Below, in pieces: positions 18,969-24,070 of a DNA stretch of 24,070 nt. Source of the DNA: a virus. The position numbers were made by a program, and so were the translations under genes. The stretch lies in the IMG/VR virus record IMGVR_UViG_3300023196_000690, positions 1 through 24,070 of that record, one strand, 5' to 3'. The notes beneath the pieces are model-generated. The model did no database searches, was not told the origin of the DNA, and saw only the letters and a list, made by a program, of their open reading frames with translations. The stretch's first letter is position 1; each line of letters begins with the position of its first letter.

Positions 18969-19943
18969 TTACAGTGCTGGGTTGATGTCAGCGATGACGC
19001 CGTGCGCCTTCTCAGAGTCAACCTGCAGGCCATACTCGGTCGAGATCAGGCGGTTTTCAGCGTGGCCAGTGCGCGCCAATGGCTGCTGCTTGACGTTCTG
19101 CAAGTATGCAACCTTGGCATAGGCTGGGTCCAAGATGAACACGTCACGCGAACGAACAAAGCGCGAAGGCACAATGGTCAAGGTTCCGAAGTCGCTGACG
19201 TAAACGTCAATGGCTGCGGACAGGGTCTTGTCCATGATGTCCTTATACTTCGTCGCATTACCAGTGAAGGTCGAGGAGATCTTCGACTTCACGCCAGCGC
19301 CACACAGCACAACGCTTGGCTCTGCGCCTGCGGTCCAGCAGCTTGCAATGGTGGTGTTCAGGATGGTCTCAGTCAGTGCGCGCAGCGTGCCGTCAGTGGC
19401 CGCAGCGTCTGGATAGCCAGCGGTTGTGCCAGACAGCGTGCCAGATGCACCGCCAACGCCACGATCCACGTTGGTGGTCAGGAACGCCGACAGGGTGGCA
19501 GTTGCGCGTGCAGTGCCAGATGCACCAGCGGCTGCAGCCGAGTTGGAGCCAACCAACATGGTTTCCATATCGCGCTTCAGTTCTTTCAACTTCAGTGCAA
19601 TCTGCTTGGCCACGGTCTGGTTCGACGCAACGCCGTTGACCTTCTCAGCGGTATCCGAGACCGAGACGATCTTGTCCGAAATCTGAGTGTAGTTGGAAAG
19701 GCGTTTGGCATTGGTAGGCGCGTCAACTGCTGGTGCAGCTTCGCCTTCAATGACGCGGTTCGACGACGATGCAGCAGCCAAATCGACTTCTGCCCACTCA
19801 AAGTAGGTGTTCGACACATTTTTTGTGCCGATTGCAGTCATAAATGGCGTTTCGGTTGGCGAGATGCTGATCAAAGCATCCTGCAGATCCTCACGGATCG
19901 TGGTGACGTTATACGTCTGGTTGGTATTCGCGGTAACACCCAT
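18969..19943 (-). CDS. Major capsid protein (SU10/DUF5309-like)
   Basis: Main shell protein. The 324-residue product begins YNVTTIREDLQDALISISPTETPFMTAIG, a clear signature of the SU10-type capsid family, with FEWAEVDLA, YTQISDKIVSVSDTAEKVNG, LKLKELKRDMETMLVGSN, then an Ala/Gly/Thr-rich insertion region and FGTLTIVPSRFVRSRDVFILDP near the end. It has an HK97-like fold by family. ATG 19943 is preceded by AAAGGA at a normal distance. It directly follows the scaffold gene (21-base gap), the standard order. Confidence 0.9.
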   Translation of the reverse strand: MGVTANTNQTYNVTTIREDLQDALISISPTETPFMTAIGTKNVSNTYFEWAEVDLAAASSSNRVIEGEAAPAVDAPTNAKRLSNYTQISDKIVSVSDTAEKVNGVASNQTVAKQIALKLKELKRDMETMLVGSNSAAAAGASGTARATATLSAFLTTNVDRGVGGASGTLSGTTAGYPDAAATDGTLRALTETILNTTIASCWTAGAEPSVVLCGAGVKSKISSTFTGNATKYKDIMDKTLSAAIDVYVSDFGTLTIVPSRFVRSRDVFILDPAYAKVAYLQNVKQQPLARTGHAENRLISTEYGLQVDSEKAHGVIADINPAL

Positions 19944-19964
19944 TGGATTGTCCTTTCACGGGGT

Positions 19965-20936
19965 TTAAGATAACAAGAACTTAGCAACGTCATCTACGCT
20001 GCCAGTGGCTTTCATGCGCTGCGCGACTTTCTGCTTCGCCTTCGCCGTTGCTTGGGTCTCGCTGTGCTTGACGCCAGCCTTAATGACTGGACGAGCATTC
20101 TGCATTTTGGTCTGAGCGCCCTGTGACTTGGCAAGCATCTCACGATACTTGATCGCATCGTTCAGCACGCGGATTGCGCGTGATGATGTCTCCGATGTCA
20201 CTTCCTCGACAGTCAGTCCGTAATGCTCAACTGCACCCTTCACCAATTTATCACGATAGGCAGTTGCCCGCTTAGGGTCCGCCAGTTCGGGAATGACTTG
20301 CTGCAAGGCGGAGAGTTCCTCCTGCACCAAGGCTTGGTGTTGCGCCTCCATTTGAGCCTGACGATGCTGCTCGACAACATTCAGCATTTGCTGTGTCTGT
20401 TGATATTCAGCAATCTTTTCTCTGTACTCCATGTCAGCTTCCACGAAGCCAATTGGATCACTCTTGAAAAGTTCGCGGCTCGGTGGCTGGGGTGGAGTTG
20501 CTCCAATCCCTGCCTGTAGGCGCTGACGTGTTTGAGATAAAAAGTCAGCCTCGCCTTTTAGCTGCTCGACAAATGTTTCAACCTGCTTGCGCTGGTTGGC
20601 CACATCTTCGAGCCGCTTCTGGATCGCCGCCTGTCCTGAAAAACCCTGTTTTAGCTGCTCCAAAGTCACGTTTTGAGGCTTACCGTCCACCATTACTGTG
20701 TGGAGGCTCTCTTGTGGCTCCTCGTCAACCTCGTCGTTTTCCTCGTCGTGATCCTCGTCGTCGGCCTCGATAGCATCATCAGCCTCGACATCATCTGTCG
20801 CCTCACCATCGTCGATGGCTTCTACAGATTGCTCATCCTCATCATCAGCCTGAATGGCTTCCTGATCATTGACTTCGGACATCAAAAGGCTATCCGCCAC
20901 GGCGTCAATGCTGCCGTCTTGATCAGTCGTGTTCAC
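19965..20936 (-). CDS. Capsid scaffolding protein
   Basis: The 323-residue product has a strongly acidic N-terminal third (about residues 25-78, runs of Asp/Glu such as DDEDEQSVEAIDD and DEDHDEENDEVDEE), then long coiled coils (RKQVETFVEQLKGEADF, YREKIAEYQQTQQMLNVVEQHRQAQME) and a basic C-terminus (KAKQKVAQRMKATG). Acidic plus coiled-coil composition and its position between portal and capsid fit a scaffold that is expelled during maturation. The start is GTG at 20936 (overlap GTGA with the upstream stop), supported by AAGGA 8 bases before it. Confidence 0.85.
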   Translation of the reverse strand: MNTTDQDGSIDAVADSLLMSEVNDQEAIQADDEDEQSVEAIDDGEATDDVEADDAIEADDEDHDEENDEVDEEPQESLHTVMVDGKPQNVTLEQLKQGFSGQAAIQKRLEDVANQRKQVETFVEQLKGEADFLSQTRQRLQAGIGATPPQPPSRELFKSDPIGFVEADMEYREKIAEYQQTQQMLNVVEQHRQAQMEAQHQALVQEELSALQQVIPELADPKRATAYRDKLVKGAVEHYGLTVEEVTSETSSRAIRVLNDAIKYREMLAKSQGAQTKMQNARPVIKAGVKHSETQATAKAKQKVAQRMKATGSVDDVAKFLLS

Positions 20937-21178
20937 GGTCCCGATCCTTTCTTTAACTGCCGATCAAACATCTTCCCAGCATCGACAAACGATTGCAGAG
21001 CCTCAGTCATCTTCGACTGCGCCAGAACAATTCTGTGCGCTTCCATGATCTCGTCCTGCGTTGAATTGGGGTGTCTGAATACCCCAACACAATTCTCATA
21101 TACCACATCTTGTGCGGCTTTGAAAACCTCATCTACCAGTAGTAGTTCAGCTTTACGCGCTCTCCCGATCACATCCAT
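20933..21178 (-). CDS. Hypothetical small protein between portal and scaffold
   Basis: An 81-residue helical product (AELLLVDEVFKAAQDVVYENCVG, STQDEIMEAHRIVLAQSKMTEALQSFVDAGKMFD), not recognised. Marine phages often place an unassigned small helical protein here. ATG 21178 shares a base with the portal stop; an alternative GTG at 21181 would add one residue. Its stop overlaps the scaffold GTG. A head-assembly helper is plausible. Confidence 0.7.
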   Translation of the reverse strand: MDVIGRARKAELLLVDEVFKAAQDVVYENCVGVFRHPNSTQDEIMEAHRIVLAQSKMTEALQSFVDAGKMFDRQLKKGSGP

Positions 21179-23355
21179 CACATACCGCCGTTAATTTGTG
21201 GGCCAGACATCAAGATGCGCTGCAGGTTCTGCTCACGCTGCAGAGCCAGCTTATCCACCTCGACACCATATTTTGCCGCCAGTTCCGCATCCTTGATCGC
21301 AAGATCCTGCGCCATCTGATCGCGCTTCAGGTCGTCGTCCATGATGGCCTTGCGCGCCGCCTCTTGCGCCTTGAACTGCTCAATGGCGATGCGCTGCTGG
21401 GCCTTCATTTCCTCTGCCTTCAGGAATGCCTCGTTGGGATCCATTGGCGGCTCTTGGCCCTGCGCTTCCTGCGCTGCCATCTGCTGCAATTGCTGCTCAA
21501 TCTCTGGCGTGATTGGATTGAAGTAACGCTCAGAGTTGCGGATGCCTGCCAGTGCCAGCATATCGGTAAGCGTGTTCCGCATACCCGACAAAGTGACGAC
21601 ACCGTTGTTTGGTCCATACTGCGTGTAAACCTGCTGCTGAAGTTGCAGGATTTCGCGGTATGCCATCGCCTTTTCTTCATCGCGGCCAACGCCCAGCCCG
21701 ACATTAATGGTGAGATCCATAGCAACATCCCACAGGCGAGGGTCGACTGGCTGGAACTCGCCATTGATCCGCATCCAGTTGGCCGCGTCAGCGTGCTTGA
21801 TGGTCAACGCCAGCATGATCTTAAACAGGCGGCGCATACCACCCTCAGCCAAGTTGCGCGCCATGACCTCAATCTGCCCCGCAGCAGCCTGCACAGTGGC
21901 CTGCACGGCTGCCTTGGTGGTTGACTGCAGGGCATCAGGCGTCAGGCCCATAGACGCACGGCTCACGCCTGTCTTTTCCTCAATGCCAGCGTCAAGATAC
22001 TGTAGCGCCGCCATTGTCTGGCCAGCCACGAATGGGACGGCTAGTGGCTGCACCGCGCCAGCCTGACGCATACGCACGACTGCACCGATCTCATTATTCA
22101 GAATATCGTCTAAATTAGCCTGCCCCTCTACAACACTCAACCGCGGGTTGTTGACCATCGCCACGTTGTCAAGAATGCCGCGCAAGACAGCCGTGGTGGC
22201 GTCCTGATCTGGCATAACGATGTCGGCTATGGAGCGACCCCAAAATGTGTGCGGCTCTGGGTCAATCTGGAAGACGGCGTATGGGATTTCGTCACATGGC
22301 TCTGCATCCAGCAACTTGTAGCTGGAGCCACCGAGTGTGACTTTGTGCAGGATCGGGATACCCGTGCCGTCTTTATCTATCCTAATATAACATTCTGTGA
22401 TGGTCACCAGCTTCATGGAGATGTCGGCGCTCTGATCTGCCTCGTCGCCATTGAGTGCATATCCGCGCCGTTCCTGATCCTCCTCATTGGCCGTGTCGGC
22501 AACGCTGATGGAGTTGTCCAATTCAGACACGATGCCAAAATCGTAGCCCTGAGCGACAAGATCGCCAACGCGCATATCCACACGGTTTCCGCAGACATAG
22601 CAGTCGTCAATGCTGCGCGCTGCGCGGTCAATAAAGAAACTCTCAGGCGGCACGCTGATGACCTCAATGTCGCCCTTGCTGCGCCTGTGCAGGATCTTCA
22701 TGTCATGCGTGCGCGGCGTGGCCTGCATCATTGGGTCCATGCCGTCGATGATCTCGGCGGTGACTTCCTCGGTGGCGCTATGCTCAATGACTTCAACGTC
22801 TGGATCATCAACCAGCGCATACGCCTGCTCGTCTGACAGGCCAGTGTAACTGTAAACTTTGGACAGGTCTGTCTTGACGTAATACGCCTTTGCAATGCCG
22901 ATCTTCTTGACCAGTGCATCGTGGATCACGTCAGACAGAATGCGGAACCCGCCGATGCTCTGAAACTTCCAGTGCATATATGATGTCGCCTGATCGGCCA
23001 GTGGCACATCCTCTGGCCCGTTTGGCACATATTCGACATAGCGTCCGCTGGACAGGAACACACGCATCAGCGATGGCTTCACGGCGCGCACAGTGTCGCG
23101 CACCTTGGTTGACACCAAGCCAGATCGGCCAGTCTCATATGTCAGGTCTGTCTCGCCGTCAAAGTATCGCTGCGACTTGATGCGAATTGGCGAGATTTCA
23201 CTTGAGATAAAGTCAACGGCGTCCTGCACGGCCATCGACACGATGCTGTTGACCTCCTCGATTGACAGAGGCTTTGGCCCCTCCACGGGCGCGCTGACCG
23301 CGTCATCCGTGATGTCGATGCCGTCTAGGATGAATGTCTCTGCGTCAATTTCCAT
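21178..23355 (-). CDS. Portal protein (P22/SU10-like)
   Basis: Forms the dodecameric DNA gateway at one head vertex. The 725-residue product has DAVDFISSEISPIRIKSQRYFDGETDL, ETGRSGLVSTKVRDTVRAVKPSLMRVF, a VPPESFFIDRAARSIDDCYVCGNR stretch, EPHTFWGRSIADIVMPDQDATTAVLRG, and a long helical C-terminus with Gln/Met/Ala-rich coils (barrel-like). Length and order match the long podovirus/SU10 portals. ATG 23355 is preceded by AAGGA. Coupled to the next small gene by overlap. Confidence 0.9.
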   Translation of the reverse strand: MEIDAETFILDGIDITDDAVSAPVEGPKPLSIEEVNSIVSMAVQDAVDFISSEISPIRIKSQRYFDGETDLTYETGRSGLVSTKVRDTVRAVKPSLMRVFLSSGRYVEYVPNGPEDVPLADQATSYMHWKFQSIGGFRILSDVIHDALVKKIGIAKAYYVKTDLSKVYSYTGLSDEQAYALVDDPDVEVIEHSATEEVTAEIIDGMDPMMQATPRTHDMKILHRRSKGDIEVISVPPESFFIDRAARSIDDCYVCGNRVDMRVGDLVAQGYDFGIVSELDNSISVADTANEEDQERRGYALNGDEADQSADISMKLVTITECYIRIDKDGTGIPILHKVTLGGSSYKLLDAEPCDEIPYAVFQIDPEPHTFWGRSIADIVMPDQDATTAVLRGILDNVAMVNNPRLSVVEGQANLDDILNNEIGAVVRMRQAGAVQPLAVPFVAGQTMAALQYLDAGIEEKTGVSRASMGLTPDALQSTTKAAVQATVQAAAGQIEVMARNLAEGGMRRLFKIMLALTIKHADAANWMRINGEFQPVDPRLWDVAMDLTINVGLGVGRDEEKAMAYREILQLQQQVYTQYGPNNGVVTLSGMRNTLTDMLALAGIRNSERYFNPITPEIEQQLQQMAAQEAQGQEPPMDPNEAFLKAEEMKAQQRIAIEQFKAQEAARKAIMDDDLKRDQMAQDLAIKDAELAAKYGVEVDKLALQREQNLQRILMSGPQINGGM

Positions 23356-23393
23356 GTCGTGTCCTTACTGTGACAAAGCCTGTTTTGTGCCGA

Positions 23394-24070
23394 TCACTCA
23401 CGGCCAGACTGTAACCCAAAATTAGCCCCAAGCAGGCCAGAGTAGACCTCTGGACGGCGTGACAATTGCTGGCGCATCTGCTCGTCAATTATGTTGCGCT
23501 GGTTTAGGCGCTGCATGATGCTGGCCTGCTGTGCTGGATCTGCGGAGAATAGCATTCTAGACATATCTGCCGCACCTCGCTCACCGATGCCCTGCGCCCG
23601 CGACATCATGCTTTGCGCGGCATTATACGCAGCGCCAGTGACATTGCCAGTTCCAGCCTGCCCCAAGATGCTCATAATGTTTGACGGATCAACTCCGCTA
23701 TCCTCGCGCTGCATAAGGCGCTCGGCTGTCTCAGAGCCGCCCATCACCTTGCGCGCAGTCCGCACCTTGTCCTGCTGGATCTTAATAAACCGCTCAAACC
23801 GTTCAAATTCCTTTGAGTTTTCAAACGCAAGGCGAAGTGCCGATCGACGCTGTGGTGACCCAAAGATTGTCGTGGTGAAGTCTGACGCATCGCCAGTGAC
23901 AGATGCAAGTTCCTGCACCTTGCTGATGACACCAACGCGCAGTGCCTCTTTCTCTTGCGGCGTCATCTTACTGACTTTGCGCGCCAATTCCTTTTCAGGA
24001 ATGCGGTTGAACAATGCGCCCGCGTCATAGGCAGACTGCAAGCCTGACCGATCTGCAAACATTTTATTGG
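23394..24070 (-). CDS. C-terminal part of a large polyvalent-type virion protein (partial, cut by right edge)
   Basis: The reading frame continues off the window: the bases before its first in-frame ATG at 24062 encode Asn-Lys with no stop. Visible residues (FADRSGLQSAYDAGALFNRIPEKELARKVSKMTPQEKEALRVG, FGSPQRRSALRLAFENSKEFERFERFI, MGGSETAERLMQRED) match a repeating pattern I recognise from C-terminal regions of large injected phage proteins. It is therefore probably the end of a much larger internal virion protein. It ends 38 bases before portal. Confidence 0.65.
   Translation of the reverse strand, partial: NKMFADRSGLQSAYDAGALFNRIPEKELARKVSKMTPQEKEALRVGVISKVQELASVTGDASDFTTTIFGSPQRRSALRLAFENSKEFERFERFIKIQQDKVRTARKVMGGSETAERLMQREDSGVDPSNIMSILGQAGTGNVTGAAYNAAQSMMSRAQGIGERGAADMSRMLFSADPAQQASIMQRLNQRNIIDEQMRQQLSRRPEVYSGLLGANFGLQSGRE

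Noticed and set aside
1-24070. Search for tRNA genes, integrase, attachment sites and toxin-antitoxin pairs
   Set aside because: No cloverleaf with intact T-arm motif, no recombinase catalytic pattern, and no adjacent toxin for the RHH-like genes was seen. Short or divergent examples could be missed by eye.

Overview
The window is a contiguous piece of a tailed double-stranded DNA phage (Caudoviricetes). It is moderately GC-rich. Gene content suggests a marine alphaproteobacterial host (roseobacter-like or SAR116-like): SU10-type major capsid, polyvalent virion proteins with an ADP-ribosyltransferase-like fold, DUF6378, and an EF-hand membrane protein in the lysis cassette. The host assignment is inference. 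No integrase, DNA polymerase, RNA polymerase or tRNA gene is visible, so replication probably borrows the host polymerase. Both edges cut through genes and virion genes lie at both ends, so this is the middle of a genome or an arbitrary cut of a circular map.

Layout, left to right. (1) 1-3285, leftward: terS, terL, a Met/Gln/Pro-rich protein, an ADP-ribosyltransferase-like virion protein and the start of a further gene, chained by short overlaps. (2) 3286-3680, non-coding: a leader with a 22-bp LacI-type palindrome, two G-tracts, an AT palindrome and a terminator for the operon upstream. (3) 3681-7780, leftward accessory operon: PD-(D/E)XK-like protein, dcd, a ribbon-helix-helix-like protein, a membrane protein, an HTH protein, a Lar-like zinc finger, DUF6378 and unknowns. 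It is interrupted at 5052-5306 by an array of GGCGCAC/GTGCGCC repeats around a C7-TAAA-G7 hairpin, a candidate origin or control region. (4) 7848-12367, leftward replication and recombination operon: an Arc-like repressor (12209-12367), a resolvase-like nuclease, a RecE-like exonuclease, an SSB-like protein and a primase-helicase. (5) 12368-12533, divergent control region. (6) 12534-15669, rightward operon of small proteins, closed by a strong hairpin at 15672-15707. (7) 15793-24070, leftward: nuclease, GH19 endolysin, 3TM holin, EF-hand membrane protein, structural unknowns, major capsid, scaffold, portal, and the C-terminal part of a large virion protein cut by the window edge.

How it fits together. 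The most interesting signal is a likely regulatory circuit. A 52-aa ribbon-helix-helix protein sits beside a GTGGCC-type operator palindrome. The same GTGGCC motif recurs inside the -35/-10 spacers of two near-identical rightward promoters (12471-12499, 13275-13303) and flanks a leftward promoter in front of the accessory operon (7814-7842). The rightward operon also carries three short hairpins, each capped by a C(TGCG)G loop of the UNCG class. All four of its leading genes share one leader word, AACCAAGGAGAC. I read this as one repressor controlling three or four early or middle promoters, plus a repeated RNA-processing or stability module. This is inference from motif layout.
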